NCBI GenBank assembly: GCA_023511725.1
Contig: JAIMAY010000021.1
Span: forward strand, 1-52,548
Direction of reading: 5' to 3'
Source: Alicyclobacillus sp.
GTDB lineage: Bacteria > Bacillota > Bacilli > Alicyclobacillales > Alicyclobacillaceae
DNA length: 52,548 bases
Part shown: piece after piece, positions 26,187 through 35,109 of the stretch
Layout: the number at the start of each line of letters is the position of its first letter
Position numbering within the stretch: the first letter of the stretch is position 1
Notes under the pieces: model-generated
Told to the model about the DNA's origin: nothing
The model's database searches: none
Seen by the model: only the letters and a program-made list of their open reading frames with translations
Made by a program: the position numbers and the translations under genes

Positions 26187-27596
26187 TTGGACATCGTGGT
26201 CGTTGGCTTGAATCACCGGACCGCATCCGTCGAACTGCGGGAGCAGGTGAGCGTTGATGCGCCACAGCTTGCTGCCGCTTTGGATGAGTTTGGGAAGACG
26301 AGAACCCTGCTGGAGTGCGTGATCGTCTCGACCTGCAACCGCACTGAGGTGTACTCGGTCGCAGCGTCTCCGCGCGCTGCGGCCGACTATTTGGTGCGGT
26401 GGTTTGCGCGCCGTTCGGGCATGGGCGTGGAGCAGGTACGGGTGTCGCTATATACGTATGAGGGGCCGCGGGCTGTGGAGCATCTGTTCCGCGTGGCCTG
26501 CGGCTTGGATTCGATGGTGATGGGGGAAACGCAGATCCTGGGCCAGGTGCGCGACGCGTGGTTGACGGCACAGGAAAGAGGCACTGCAGGGACGCTGCTC
26601 AACCGAGTTTTTCATCTCGCGGTGGAAACGGCCAAGCGCGCGCACACCGAGACGGATATCGGGCAGCACGCGGTGTCGGTGAGTTACGCGGCTGTGCAGT
26701 TGGCCAAGAAGGTGTTTGATGGGCTTGAGCGGCACCCGGTGCTGGTGATTGGCGCCGGCGAAACGGGTCGCCTCGCGGCACAGCACCTGGTGGCTCAGGG
26801 CGTGCGTGAGCTGTGGGTGGTCAATCGCACATGGGCGCGGGCGGAGGCGTTGGCGCAGGAACTGGGCGGCCGTGCGGTGGCGTGGGATGCGCTGAATGAG
26901 GTGCTCGAACGGGCGGACATCGTGATCAGCGCGACAGGCGCACCCGGCGTTGTCCTGACCGCGGATCGCCTGCGTGCGGCGCACGAGGCGCGTGCCGGCC
27001 GGCCACAGCTCGTGATCGACATTGCGGTGCCGCGCGATGTGGCTCCAGCGGCAAGGAATCTCCCCGGCATCTATCTCTTTGACATCGATGACCTGCAGGA
27101 CGTGGTGCAGGCCAATTTGGCGGAACGTGAGCGGGCAGCGCGAACGGTTGAGCGCTTTATCCACGAAGCCGTGCAGACCTTCGCGCGGTGGCTTGCGGAA
27201 CAACGGGTGGTGCCGTTGATTGCTGCACTGCGTCACAAGGGTATCCAGATTCAGCAGAGTGTCATGGCCAGCTTGGAACGGAAGTTGCCTGGGCTGTCGC
27301 AACGGGAGCGGGAGCTGTTGGCCAAGCATACGATGAGTATCGTCAATCAATTGCTACGCGATCCCGTTCAGTATCTGAAGGAGCACGCATCCACGGACGC
27401 GGTGGATTTGACCACCTTCGTGCGGTTGTTCGGGCTCCCGGAGGATACGCTCGAGCAGGGACTCACCGCTGCTTCCACAGTCGCCGGCCTCGGGACGTGG
27501 GAAGCGTGGCTCCGCCAGGAGGCGCCCACGGCTCCGCCGGAACGCCAGCGGGTGGCATCGAGATCGGAGCCGGAACTCGGATTCGCAGGCGGGTGA
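26187..27596 (+). CDS. hemA: Glutamyl-tRNA reductase
   Basis: HemA reduces glutamyl-tRNA(Glu) to glutamate-1-semialdehyde, the first committed step of C5 heme synthesis. The 469 residues have the catalytic domain with Cys50 in STCNRTEVY, the GLDSMVMGETQILGQVRDA signature, the NADPH-binding fold (VLVIGAGETGRLAAQHL) and a C-terminal dimerisation helix (LRDPVQYLKEH). Start: TTG, eight bases after GGGGAGG and beginning exactly at the conserved N-terminus (DIVVVGLNHRTA); an upstream frame is unlikely. It heads a hemAXCDBL operon with mostly overlapping genes. Confidence 0.97.
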   Translation: MDIVVVGLNHRTASVELREQVSVDAPQLAAALDEFGKTRTLLECVIVSTCNRTEVYSVAASPRAAADYLVRWFARRSGMGVEQVRVSLYTYEGPRAVEHLFRVACGLDSMVMGETQILGQVRDAWLTAQERGTAGTLLNRVFHLAVETAKRAHTETDIGQHAVSVSYAAVQLAKKVFDGLERHPVLVIGAGETGRLAAQHLVAQGVRELWVVNRTWARAEALAQELGGRAVAWDALNEVLERADIVISATGAPGVVLTADRLRAAHEARAGRPQLVIDIAVPRDVAPAARNLPGIYLFDIDDLQDVVQANLAERERAARTVERFIHEAVQTFARWLAEQRVVPLIAALRHKGIQIQQSVMASLERKLPGLSQRERELLAKHTMSIVNQLLRDPVQYLKEHASTDAVDLTTFVRLFGLPEDTLEQGLTAASTVAGLGTWEAWLRQEAPTAPPERQRVASRSEPELGFAGG

Positions 27597-28423
27597 TCAT
27601 CGTGCTGGCGGTTGCCTCGCGCTGGCTTGCGGATGCGTCCACGCTGTTCTACGCCGCCACGCTGGCCTTGCTCTTCATCGATGCGCTGCAACCGCGCCGT
27701 CCTCTGCACAGGGCGGCGCTTGTGCTGTTGTTCGTGGTCCTGGTGGCGCAGACGGGCCTGTTGTGGGTGCGTTTTGAGGAACTGGACAACCTGCCGGTTT
27801 ACAGCCCCGCGGATGCTCTGCGCCTGGCCGCGTGGCTGGTCGTCGCTGCGGCGCTGTCCGTCAACGCCTGGTTCCCGACGGACCTGACCCTGTTCTTCAT
27901 CAACGTGGTGGGCTTCGCCTGGGTGGTGTTCTCCAACTTCTCGGCGTCCGCCGCCGTGGACGGTGTGGGGCACGGCGGAGATCTTTTGTTTCTGCACGTG
28001 ATGCTGGCCGTGGGCAGCTACGTGGCGTTTGCCTTTGGGTTTGTGTTTTCCTTCCTGTACCTGGTGCACGATGCGATGTTGCGGGCCGGCCGCTGGGGCA
28101 GTTGGTACTTTCGCTTGCCGTCGCTGGAGCGGCTGGACACGCTGGCTTTTCGCTGCGCCGCCGTGGGCGTGCCTCTGCTGCTGGCGGCCATCGTATCGGG
28201 CATGCTGTGGGGCCACATGCGCTTCGGACGGTGGCTGTGGTGGGACCCCAAACCCATCGTCACCATGTTGATCTGGCTGGCGTACGGCGTCTATGTCCTG
28301 CTCCGGATGCGGAGTGGCTGGGGCGGTCGCAACCTTGCCTGGGTGAACGTGCTGTGCTTCGGTGGTGTCATTGTTAACTTTGTGGCCATCAGCAGTCTGT
28401 CCGGGTTTCACCGGGCAGTGTGA
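27593..28423 (+). CDS. hemX: HemX, CcsA/ResC-like membrane protein of the hem operon
   Basis: HemX is an integral membrane protein co-transcribed with hemA; in Bacillus subtilis it lowers HemA abundance. From this GTG start (overlapping the hemA stop) it is 276 residues, the same length I recall for Bacillus HemX. It has about eight hydrophobic segments and the tryptophan-rich WWDPKP motif of the cytochrome c assembly (CcsA) fold, here LWWDPKPIVTMLIWL, plus HVMLAVGSYVAFAFGFV. The ribosome site (AGGCGG) is close to the start; a second GTG nine bases downstream is possible. Confidence 0.92.
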   Translation: MIIVLAVASRWLADASTLFYAATLALLFIDALQPRRPLHRAALVLLFVVLVAQTGLLWVRFEELDNLPVYSPADALRLAAWLVVAAALSVNAWFPTDLTLFFINVVGFAWVVFSNFSASAAVDGVGHGGDLLFLHVMLAVGSYVAFAFGFVFSFLYLVHDAMLRAGRWGSWYFRLPSLERLDTLAFRCAAVGVPLLLAAIVSGMLWGHMRFGRWLWWDPKPIVTMLIWLAYGVYVLLRMRSGWGGRNLAWVNVLCFGGVIVNFVAISSLSGFHRAV

Positions 28424-28435
28424 GGAGGCGTACGC

Positions 28436-29353
28436 ATGCGGCATGTGCGTGTGGCGTCGCGCAGAAGCGCGCTCGCCATGAGGCAGACGGAGTGGGTCAT
28501 CGCCAAGCTGCGCGAGGCGTGTCCCGATTGGACCTTCGAAATCGTACCCGTGGTCACGAAGGGGGACCGCTGGCTTCAGGCGCCGCTGAGCGAGATCGGC
28601 GGGAAGGGGCTGTTCGTGAGCGAGATCGAGCAGATGCTGCAAGCAGGGCAGGCGGATCTCGCGGTGCACAGCCTTAAGGATATGCCGGCCGATCTCGGTC
28701 CCGGCTTGGTCCTTGCCGGCATACCCGCGCGCGAGGATCCGCGTGACGCGCTCATTGCGCGCGGCGCCCGCACGTTGGACGAGCTACCGAAGGGGGCCGT
28801 GATTGGCACGTCGAGCCTCCGCCGCGGCGCCCAGCTGCGCGCGTGCCGCCCGGACCTGGTGATTCAGCCGCTGCGCGGCAACATCGACACGCGGCTGCGA
28901 AAGCTGGCGGAGGACAACCTCGACGCCATCGTGCTGGCGGCCGCGGGCTTGCACAGGATGGGCTGGGCGGACCGGATCACGGCGTATCTCCCTCCGGAAA
29001 TCTGTCTGCCTGCGCCCGGCCAAGGGCTGCTGGGGCTGGAGTGCCGGGAGGATGATGCGGTGTTGCGGGAGGCGCTGAAGGGCATCTCGGATCCAGACGC
29101 CCATCGCTGTGCGCTGGCCGAGCGGGCGTTCTTGGCGGCCCTGGGTGGCGGCTGCCAGGTGCCGATGGGTGCGCTCGCGGAGGTACAGGGCAACGCGGTG
29201 CGGATGCGCGCGCTCGTCGCGTCGCGGGATGGTGAGGTGATCCTGCGCGCGGAGACATCCGGCACAGACCCGGAGGTCGTTGGCGCGGACGCCGCGCAGG
29301 CGCTGCGGGCACAGGGAGCCGAGCGGCTGCTCGCGGTGGCGTGCGAGCCGTGA
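28436..29353 (+). CDS. hemC: Hydroxymethylbilane synthase (porphobilinogen deaminase)
   Basis: HemC joins four porphobilinogens into the linear tetrapyrrole hydroxymethylbilane. The 305 residues show the N-terminal VASRRSALAMRQ motif, the DMPADLG catalytic loop (VHSLKDMPADL), GTSSLRRGAQL, LRGNIDTRLRKL and the cofactor-attachment Cys240 in GGGCQVPMG. The ATG is preceded by GAGGAGG. It lies 12 bases after hemX and 17 before hemD. Confidence 0.97.
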   Translation: MRHVRVASRRSALAMRQTEWVIAKLREACPDWTFEIVPVVTKGDRWLQAPLSEIGGKGLFVSEIEQMLQAGQADLAVHSLKDMPADLGPGLVLAGIPAREDPRDALIARGARTLDELPKGAVIGTSSLRRGAQLRACRPDLVIQPLRGNIDTRLRKLAEDNLDAIVLAAAGLHRMGWADRITAYLPPEICLPAPGQGLLGLECREDDAVLREALKGISDPDAHRCALAERAFLAALGGGCQVPMGALAEVQGNAVRMRALVASRDGEVILRAETSGTDPEVVGADAAQALRAQGAERLLAVACEP

Positions 29354-29370
29354 ATGAGGGGTGCGGTGCG

Positions 29371-30138
29371 ATGGCGGACGTGTGGTCAGGGATCACGGTT
29401 ATCGTGACGCGGCCGCGCGCCCAGGCGGATGGATTGGCTGCGCTACTGACGGCGCGCGGGGCAACTGTGCAGGTGGAACCGGTCATCGACGTGGTGCTCA
29501 TGCCGGAGCGGCTTCAGTCGCGCCTGCCCGAGATACGGACGTTTGCCGGCATCGTGCTGACGTCGGCGAACGCGGCCCGCGCCCTCCGCGCGGCCATCGC
29601 GGTGCTGGGGCTGTCCGCCAGCGATATTCCGCCCTGCGCGCCTGTGGGCCGAGCGACAGCCCGCGTGGTGCGCGCGGCCGGTTGGGCCGTCTGGCCTGGC
29701 ACGGAGGAGACGGGCTCCGGCGAAGCGCTCGCCAGGATGCTGGCGTCACTACCTCCTCGTCGATGGTGGTTTCCATGCGGGGATCAGGCACTCGACACGG
29801 TACCCGCCATATTGTCGGCCGCCGGCCATGAAGTTGTGCGGGATGTCTGCTATGAGACGCGTCCAGTGCAGCTCGACGGGGCACGGTGGAGCGCATGGTT
29901 CGCGTCTCCCGCCGTGTTTTTCACCTGGTTCAGTCCGTCCGCCGTCCACGCCTGCGCTGCTCAGTGCAAACCCTTGGGGCCGCGTGAGATGCAGGCTCGG
30001 CACGCATGTATCGGTGCCACCACCGCGCGCGCCTGTGAGGCGCAGGGCTGGCCCGTGGCCTGCGTGGCGGCGGCTCCGACAGAGGAGGCGCTGCTGGAAG
30101 CGATGGCCGGCGTTCTGAAGACGCAAGCGCAGCGATAG
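29371..30138 (+). CDS. hemD: Uroporphyrinogen-III synthase
   Basis: HemD cyclises hydroxymethylbilane with inversion of ring D to give uroporphyrinogen III. This family is poorly conserved; the call rests on operon position, length (255 residues) and weak motifs: an N-terminal VIVTRPRAQADGLAALL, VLTSANAARAL in the first half, and a late CIGATTARACEAQGW. ATG was preferred with GAGGGG about ten bases upstream; a GTG ten codons earlier, inside hemC, is an alternative. Confidence 0.9.
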   Translation: MADVWSGITVIVTRPRAQADGLAALLTARGATVQVEPVIDVVLMPERLQSRLPEIRTFAGIVLTSANAARALRAAIAVLGLSASDIPPCAPVGRATARVVRAAGWAVWPGTEETGSGEALARMLASLPPRRWWFPCGDQALDTVPAILSAAGHEVVRDVCYETRPVQLDGARWSAWFASPAVFFTWFSPSAVHACAAQCKPLGPREMQARHACIGATTARACEAQGWPVACVAAAPTEEALLEAMAGVLKTQAQR

Positions 30139-30156
30139 CAAATGGAGGCGATCACG

Positions 30157-31137
30157 TTGGATTTTCGACGCCATCGACGGTTGCGGCAATCTGCAGCCAT
30201 TCGCAATCTGGTTCGCGAGCACGACTGGGACGTGCAGCACCTGGTCTACCCGCTGTTTGTGCAGGAGGGACTGGAGGGTAGGGAGGAAATTGCCTCCATG
30301 CCGAACGCCTATCACCACGGATTGGACAGCTTTCGCCGGGAGGTGAACGAGCTGTCCGAGCTGGGCGTGCCGGCCATCATCCTGTTTGGCATCCCGGCAC
30401 ACAAGGACGAGCGGAGCAGCAGCGCGTATGCGGAGGACGGGATTGTGCAGCAGGCCGTCCGAGCCGCCAAACAGGAAAACCCGGACCTGGTGGTGATGAC
30501 GGACGTCTGTCTCTGCCAGTACAATCCCTCCGGGCACTGCGGCGTGGTGCGGGACGGCAAGATCGTCAACGACGAGAGCCTCGAGTACATCGCGCAGACG
30601 GCGCTCTCCCACGCGGCGGCCGGGGCCGACATGGTCGCGCCGTCGGATATGATGGACGGGCGCGTTCAGGCCATCCGCCGCACCTTGGACGCGCATGGCT
30701 ACACCGACGTCGCCATTCTCTCCTATGCTGTGAAGTACGCTTCCGCGTTCTATGGCCCCTTCCGCGAGGCTGCCCATTCGGCACCGGCGTTCGGTGACCG
30801 GCGCACCTACCAGATGGATCCGGCCAATGTGCGCGAAGCGCTGCGCGAAGCGACTTCCGATCTGGAGGAAGGGGCCGACGTCCTCATGGTGAAACCGGGT
30901 CTCGCCTATCTGGATGTCACGCGCGCGCTGCGGGAGGCGTTTCCGACGCCCATCGCGACGTACAACGTCAGCGCCGAATACGCCATGGTGAAGGCGGCGG
31001 CGGAACGCGGGTGGATTGACGAGCGCGCTGTCGTCGACGAGATCCTGACAGCCTTCCGCCGCGCCGGCGCCGACTTCATCCTCACGTATCACGCCAAGGA
31101 CGCGGCGCGCTGGCGCCGGGAGGAGGCAGGGCGATGA
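30157..31137 (+). CDS. hemB: Delta-aminolevulinic acid dehydratase (porphobilinogen synthase)
   Basis: HemB condenses two 5-aminolevulinates to porphobilinogen. It shows a zinc-type Cys cluster ([14 protein letters not shown]), the two active-site lysines in [17 protein letters not shown] (Lys193) and [10 protein letters not shown] (Lys246), and the PSDMMDGRV motif. I chose TTG because GGAGG lies eight bases upstream and the protein then begins at the conserved [14 protein letters not shown], giving 326 residues. The ATG fifteen bases earlier has no ribosome site and contains the TTG's ribosome site. The stop overlaps the hemL start. Confidence 0.95.
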   Translation: MDFRRHRRLRQSAAIRNLVREHDWDVQHLVYPLFVQEGLEGREEIASMPNAYHHGLDSFRREVNELSELGVPAIILFGIPAHKDERSSSAYAEDGIVQQAVRAAKQENPDLVVMTDVCLCQYNPSGHCGVVRDGKIVNDESLEYIAQTALSHAAAGADMVAPSDMMDGRVQAIRRTLDAHGYTDVAILSYAVKYASAFYGPFREAAHSAPAFGDRRTYQMDPANVREALREATSDLEEGADVLMVKPGLAYLDVTRALREAFPTPIATYNVSAEYAMVKAAAERGWIDERAVVDEILTAFRRAGADFILTYHAKDAARWRREEAGR

Positions 31138-32432
31138 ATTTGGAGAAGTCGGCAGCTGCGTTTGCAGCCGCCCAGAAGGTCCTCGTGGGCGGCGTCAACA
31201 GCCCGGTGCGCGCGTTTCGGGCGGTGGGGGGTACGCCTTTCTTTGCCCATCACGGCCAGGGCCCGCACCTGTACGACATCGACGGCAATCGGTACATTGA
31301 TTACCTGCTCTCGTGGGGTCCGCTGATTTGGGGCCATGCGCACCCGGCCATCGTGGAAGCGGTGTGTGAGGCGGCCGCGCGCGGCACCAGCTTTGGCGTG
31401 CCGACCGAACTCGAGACGCGCATGGCGGAGTTGGTCACGGCCATCGTGCCCTCGGTGGAGAAGGTGCGGATGGTCAACAGCGGCACGGAGGCGACGATGA
31501 GTGCCCTGCGCTTGGCGCGTGCGTACACGGGCCGACCCTGCATCGTCAAATTCGAAGGAAGCTACCACGGGCATGCGGACAGCCTGCTGGTCAAGGCAGG
31601 ATCCGGCGTGGCGACGCTGGGGCTGCCGGACAGCCCTGGCGTGCCCGCGGCCACGGCGCAATTCACGCTCACCGTTCCCTACAACGACGCTGAGGCCGTC
31701 CGCCGGCTGTTCGAGCAAAGGGGCGAGGAGATTGCGGCCGTGATTGTGGAGCCGGTCGCGGGTAACATGGGTTGCATCCTTCCCAAGCCAGGGTTTCTCG
31801 AGACGCTGCGCGAGGTGACCCGGCAGCACGGTGCCCTGCTCATCTTTGATGAGGTGATGACGGGCTTCCGCGTCGCGCTGGGCGGTGCGCAGGCAAGGTT
31901 CGACATTGATCCGGACCTCACCACCCTCGGCAAGGTCATTGGCGCGGGGCTTCCTGTCGGTGCGTACGGTGGCCGGCGCGAGATCATGGCGATGGTGGCC
32001 CCCGAAGGGCCGATGTATCAAGCGGGTACACTGTCCGGCAACCCTCTTGCGATGGCGGCCGGTGTGACGTCGCTGGAGATGCTGCGCCAGGCGGCGGAGG
32101 ACGGTCTCTATGAGCGGCTCGAGCAGTACGGCCATGCGCTGGTGGCGACGTTCGAGGAATGCGGTCAGCGAGCTGGTATCCCCGTCTACGGACACGCTAT
32201 CGGCGGTATGTTCGGCCTGTTCTTCCACGATGGTCCGGTCGTCGATTATGCGTCAGCCAAGGCGTGCGATACCACGATGTACGCGCGCTTTTTCCATGAG
32301 ATGCTGGCGCGCGGCGTGGCGCTCGCACCGTCGCAGTTGGAATCGGGCTTTTTGTCCGCCGTCCATGGGCAGCGCGAACTGGACGAAACGTGCGAGGCTA
32401 TCCGCGGGGCGTTCGCGGCGCTGACGGCCTGA
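31134..32432 (+). CDS. hemL: Glutamate-1-semialdehyde 2,1-aminomutase
   Basis: HemL converts glutamate-1-semialdehyde to 5-aminolevulinate with pyridoxal phosphate, completing the C5 route begun by HemA. The 432 residues have the N-terminal [47 protein letters not shown], and the PLP lysine Lys267 in [16 protein letters not shown]. It overlaps hemB by four bases (ATGA) and ends the operon. No terminator follows; a sporulation-type promoter and the SpoVID-like gene come next, as in Bacillus. Confidence 0.97.
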   Translation: MNLEKSAAAFAAAQKVLVGGVNSPVRAFRAVGGTPFFAHHGQGPHLYDIDGNRYIDYLLSWGPLIWGHAHPAIVEAVCEAAARGTSFGVPTELETRMAELVTAIVPSVEKVRMVNSGTEATMSALRLARAYTGRPCIVKFEGSYHGHADSLLVKAGSGVATLGLPDSPGVPAATAQFTLTVPYNDAEAVRRLFEQRGEEIAAVIVEPVAGNMGCILPKPGFLETLREVTRQHGALLIFDEVMTGFRVALGGAQARFDIDPDLTTLGKVIGAGLPVGAYGGRREIMAMVAPEGPMYQAGTLSGNPLAMAAGVTSLEMLRQAAEDGLYERLEQYGHALVATFEECGQRAGIPVYGHAIGGMFGLFFHDGPVVDYASAKACDTTMYARFFHEMLARGVALAPSQLESGFLSAVHGQRELDETCEAIRGAFAALTA

Positions 32433-32450
32433 CGCCTCGCCCCGCCCGAC

Positions 32451-32477
32451 ATAATGCACGGAGCCCGGACATAAAGT
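32451..32477 (+). promoter_or_regulatory. Possible sigma-E promoter of the SpoVID-like gene
   Basis: ATA at 32451-32453, a 16-base spacer and CATAAAGT at 32470-32477 fit a relaxed sigma-E pattern (ATA, 16-18 bases, CATANNNT). It lies about 50 bases before a gene whose Bacillus counterpart is sigma-E-transcribed. The motif is short, so chance is possible. Confidence 0.4.
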
Positions 32478-32527
32478 GGTGGTGGATCACACGGCTCGGC
32501 AAGGCCGGGCCCGGGGAGGGGGGCTCC

Positions 32528-33832
32528 GTGATCGACGACCATCGGCACGTCATTCAAATGACGCTGGATCAAGAGATCCACGTGGAGGCCGTGCGGGAAG
32601 GCGATACGATTGAGGACGCGACCGTCGCCACCGAGGTGACGTCGTTTGACCGCGTGGGCGACGCCTACGTCATGGAAGGCGGCGTGCTGTTCGCAGGCTA
32701 CCTTCGGCATCCCGGCGCCGCGGACGGCGATGTGGAACACTTCCACTGCCGCCTTCCGTTTGTGCTGCGGGTGCCGGCGAGGGCGCAGTCGCGCGGTGTG
32801 TTGAATGTCGCCAGCCGCCTGCCGTCCTGGCAGCTGGCGGCCAGCGGCGACGGTTGGCTCCATGTGAAAGCAGTCCTCCAGGTGACCGGTTTGAACGGTG
32901 CGGACGGCTATCACTTCGAGTGCGGCGCGCAGCAGGCAGGGGACCTCTGGTTCGAGGACTCCGCGCCCGGCGAATCAGCATCGGCACCAGCGGCGGAGGA
33001 CCTGGTCCTCACGCGCGGAGCGGGCGCGGAATCGCCGCCGGATGCGGGAGCCAACCTTCGGGAGGCGGTGGAACGGCTCAGTGAGGCCCGATCCGGCCAC
33101 GGCCAGGACACCTCCCTGGAGACGCTCGACCGACTGTTGGACGGGCAGAACGCGGTTGCCGATCCAACGGCGCCGGCATCGGGGGCAGGCGCGAACGGCG
33201 AGCAGGATGCCGTCGATGCGCGACAGGACGCGGCGGAGGCCGCCTCAGCGCAGGGGTCCGCCGAGGCGCAGGCCACAGGGGGTACGGGCGAGGCGTCCGG
33301 GGAGGCAGATGGTGCGCGCATGGAGGGTACAGCCGTGGTGGAGGATGCCCCTGCCGATCCGGAAGCATCTGCACCCGCCAGCGGCAGCGTGGCCGAGTTC
33401 GAATTCAGCTACCAAACTGACGCCGCATCCGGGTCTGCGCCGGGGCCTGGGGACGGTGCCTTCGTGGCGTCCCGCACCTTCACGGAGAGCGGCTTTCATG
33501 CGACGGCGGGCTTCGTGCCCGAGGTTCGGGTGCAGGCCGCATCCGAGGATGGGGTCGCGGCACGGACCGATGCCACGGCGGCGGATGGAGAACCGCAGGA
33601 TGTGCGAAGGCCGGCGGAACGGTTGTGGTCGTTCGTGGACTTCCACGCTCCAGAAGCCGCGTACACGCTGCGGTTCGTGGTTGTGATGGAGGAGGAAACG
33701 CTCGAGACGGTGGCTGAGCGAGTGGGTTGCAGCAAGACGGAGTTGCTTCGGGTCAACAGGCTGACGTCCGATGTGCTGCGTCCCGGACAAACGCTGCTGG
33801 TGCCGGAGACGCGTGTGCTGACTCGGACCTGA
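32528..33832 (+). CDS. spoVID: SpoVID-like spore coat assembly protein with LysM domain
   Basis: SpoVID encases the developing spore with coat proteins, anchored through its LysM domain. This 434-residue protein has three parts: a beta-rich N-terminal domain (about 1-150) resembling the SpoVID N-terminus, an Ala/Glu/Gly/Asp-rich low-complexity middle (about 155-370), and a C-terminal LysM module (YTLRFVVVMEEETLETVAER, then NRLTSDVLRPGQTLLVP). Position directly after hemL supports the name; similarity outside LysM is modest and the low-complexity middle is not alignable by eye. The GTG start follows GGGGAGGGGGG. The codon-rich Ala/Glu stretch is compositionally unlike the neighbours. Confidence 0.82.
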   Translation: MIDDHRHVIQMTLDQEIHVEAVREGDTIEDATVATEVTSFDRVGDAYVMEGGVLFAGYLRHPGAADGDVEHFHCRLPFVLRVPARAQSRGVLNVASRLPSWQLAASGDGWLHVKAVLQVTGLNGADGYHFECGAQQAGDLWFEDSAPGESASAPAAEDLVLTRGAGAESPPDAGANLREAVERLSEARSGHGQDTSLETLDRLLDGQNAVADPTAPASGAGANGEQDAVDARQDAAEAASAQGSAEAQATGGTGEASGEADGARMEGTAVVEDAPADPEASAPASGSVAEFEFSYQTDAASGSAPGPGDGAFVASRTFTESGFHATAGFVPEVRVQAASEDGVAARTDATAADGEPQDVRRPAERLWSFVDFHAPEAAYTLRFVVVMEEETLETVAERVGCSKTELLRVNRLTSDVLRPGQTLLVPETRVLTRT

Positions 33833-33885
33833 CGCTCAAACAGGGGCCCAGCACGCCGTCGCGCGTACGGTTCAGGTCGATGCGG

Positions 33886-33917
33886 GGACACACCCGGTGC
33901 GGGTGTGTCCTTTCTTT
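33886..33917 (+). terminator. Intrinsic terminator of the SpoVID-like gene
   Basis: GGACACACCCG and CGGGTGTGTCC form an 11-bp perfect stem with a GTG loop, followed by TTTCTTT. Confidence 0.92.
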
Positions 33918-33951
33918 ATCGCTCCACTCGGATCCTCGATGGTCATACTCG

Positions 33952-34113
33952 CTACGGACTACCCACGAACAGGGCTGCGAAGACGATGAACAGCAGAAAT
34001 AGGACAAGGAGATCCAGCACCGTCGGCCAGAACAGCGCTCTCAAGAAAAGCAGCAGGATGGCAATCAGCAGGAGCAGTTTCACGAATCGCGCCAGCGCGA
34101 CGAACAGGCCCAT
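33952..34113 (-). CDS. 53-residue hydrophobic membrane protein
   Basis: I do not recognise this protein. It is almost entirely hydrophobic, with two adjacent segments (RFVKLLLLIAILLLFLRALF and VLDLLVLFLLFIVFAALFV). The ATG is preceded by GGGGGA seven bases upstream, which supports translation. It is convergent with the SpoVID-like gene and divergent from the next membrane protein. Possible roles include a small sporulation or stress membrane peptide, but nothing in the sequence decides. Confidence 0.6.
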   Translation of the reverse strand: MGLFVALARFVKLLLLIAILLLFLRALFWPTVLDLLVLFLLFIVFAALFVGSP

Positions 34114-34246
34114 GTTTTGTCCCCCTTCGGGCACCCGCCGCGGATGCCTCGTCTTATCTATATGCGCCGAGGTGTGGCTTGGCGGCAACGCTTCGCGTCT
34201 GATAACATGGGACACAGATCTGCAATCGACAGGAGGAGACGGGCGT

Positions 34247-34726
34247 TTGTCGCAGGAGACTCGGGAACCCGGTGTGTGGAACGGTTGGTATTGGCGTTAC
34301 GGCCTACTGTCTGTGGCCGGTATTGCGGTGCTCGAACTGGTGTTGTGGTATGGGCTGCACTGGTCCATCTATGGGAACACGCTGCTCGGTCTGTTGATCC
34401 TGGTGTATTTGGTGGCGGTTCGCGCGAAGGAGCGTACGCTGGCGAATACGCTGGTCAGCGTTGTGGTGCTGTTCGTGATCGACATCCTGCTGCAGCTGTT
34501 CGTGGAACATACGCCGACGGAGAAAGGCTTCACCTGGAAGGACTATGTCGGCTACAATGCCCTATCGTTGGCGATAGCCGTCATCTGGAGCTATCTCTAC
34601 CTACGTTTTCTCGCGTGGTCGGAGCGCAAACGCCAAGAGGTGGAGGCTCGCCGGCGTGCGGAAGCTGCACCGGAGAGGCCGCGTGTACGCCACCACCGGA
34701 AGAAAAAGAAAAAGCGCCGCCGCTGA
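34247..34726 (+). CDS. Unrecognised multi-pass membrane protein with basic tail
   Basis: This 159-residue protein has about four hydrophobic helices (near 18-36, 41-57, 66-86 and 103-121) and ends in a strikingly basic tail (WSERKRQEVEARRRAE through RVRHHRKKKKKRRR) likely to lie in the cytoplasm. The TTG start follows AGGAGGAGAC at good distance; the open frame upstream runs through the intergenic region. It lies directly before the valS T-box, whose promoter starts 17 bases after its stop. Function unknown; the basic tail could bind nucleic acid or anionic lipid. Confidence 0.7.
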   Translation: MSQETREPGVWNGWYWRYGLLSVAGIAVLELVLWYGLHWSIYGNTLLGLLILVYLVAVRAKERTLANTLVSVVVLFVIDILLQLFVEHTPTEKGFTWKDYVGYNALSLAIAVIWSYLYLRFLAWSERKRQEVEARRRAEAAPERPRVRHHRKKKKKRRR

Positions 34727-34742
34727 CGTCCGGGCGGGCGCC

Positions 34743-34770
34743 TTGACAGGGCGCTTGTGCGATGGATAAT
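34743..34770 (+). promoter_or_regulatory. Promoter of the valS leader
   Basis: A perfect TTGACA, a 16-base spacer and GATAAT precede the T-box. The -35 lies in the loop of a small stem GCGCC/GGCGC that may belong to the end of the upstream gene. Confidence 0.75.
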
Positions 34771-34776
34771 ATGTAC

Positions 34777-35054
34777 GGCAGATGCACGGGCTTCCGCGCC
34801 GGAAGGCGGGCGGAGGACCTGCCCATATCGCGGATACGAACGCGCGATGAACGGGAGGAGTAGGATGATGCGCCTCCGCCCAGAGAGGTGGCGCCATGGC
34901 TGGAAGCGCCCCCGGAAGGCCCATCCGAACGTCGCCCGGGAGTGGATCGGATAGTGCCCCGTTATCGGTACGAGAGCGTCTGCAGCCGCTCGCACGCGGT
35001 TGCGGAAAGTCAGGTGGTACCGCGGAACCCCCGTCCTGATGGACGGGGGTTCCT
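34777..35054 (+). promoter_or_regulatory. T-box leader sensing tRNA-Val, upstream of valS
   Basis: This is the only gene-free stretch over 300 bases (34727-35109). It holds the conserved T-box sequence GGTGGTACCGCGG (35013-35025), whose end overlaps the left arm of a 13-bp terminator stem (35024-35036 with 35041-35053, loop TGAT). Upstream are Stem I landmarks: GGAGTAGG, AGAGAGG and GGCTGGAA of the apical region, and GAAC-GTC-GCCC, where GTC at 34931-34933 reads as the valine specifier codon. Uncharged tRNA-Val would favour the antiterminator and switch valS on. The 5' boundary is inferred from the promoter. Confidence 0.9.
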
Positions 35055-35109
35055 GTGTTTCAGCCGCGGTGGGCGAAGCGCACAAAGGACAGGACAAGGA
35101 GAGGTGTGT

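Noticed and set aside
33001-33640. Tandem DNA repeat in the SpoVID-like gene
   Set aside because: The Ala/Glu/Gly-rich middle looks repetitive at protein level, but no periodic repeat of the DNA could be found.
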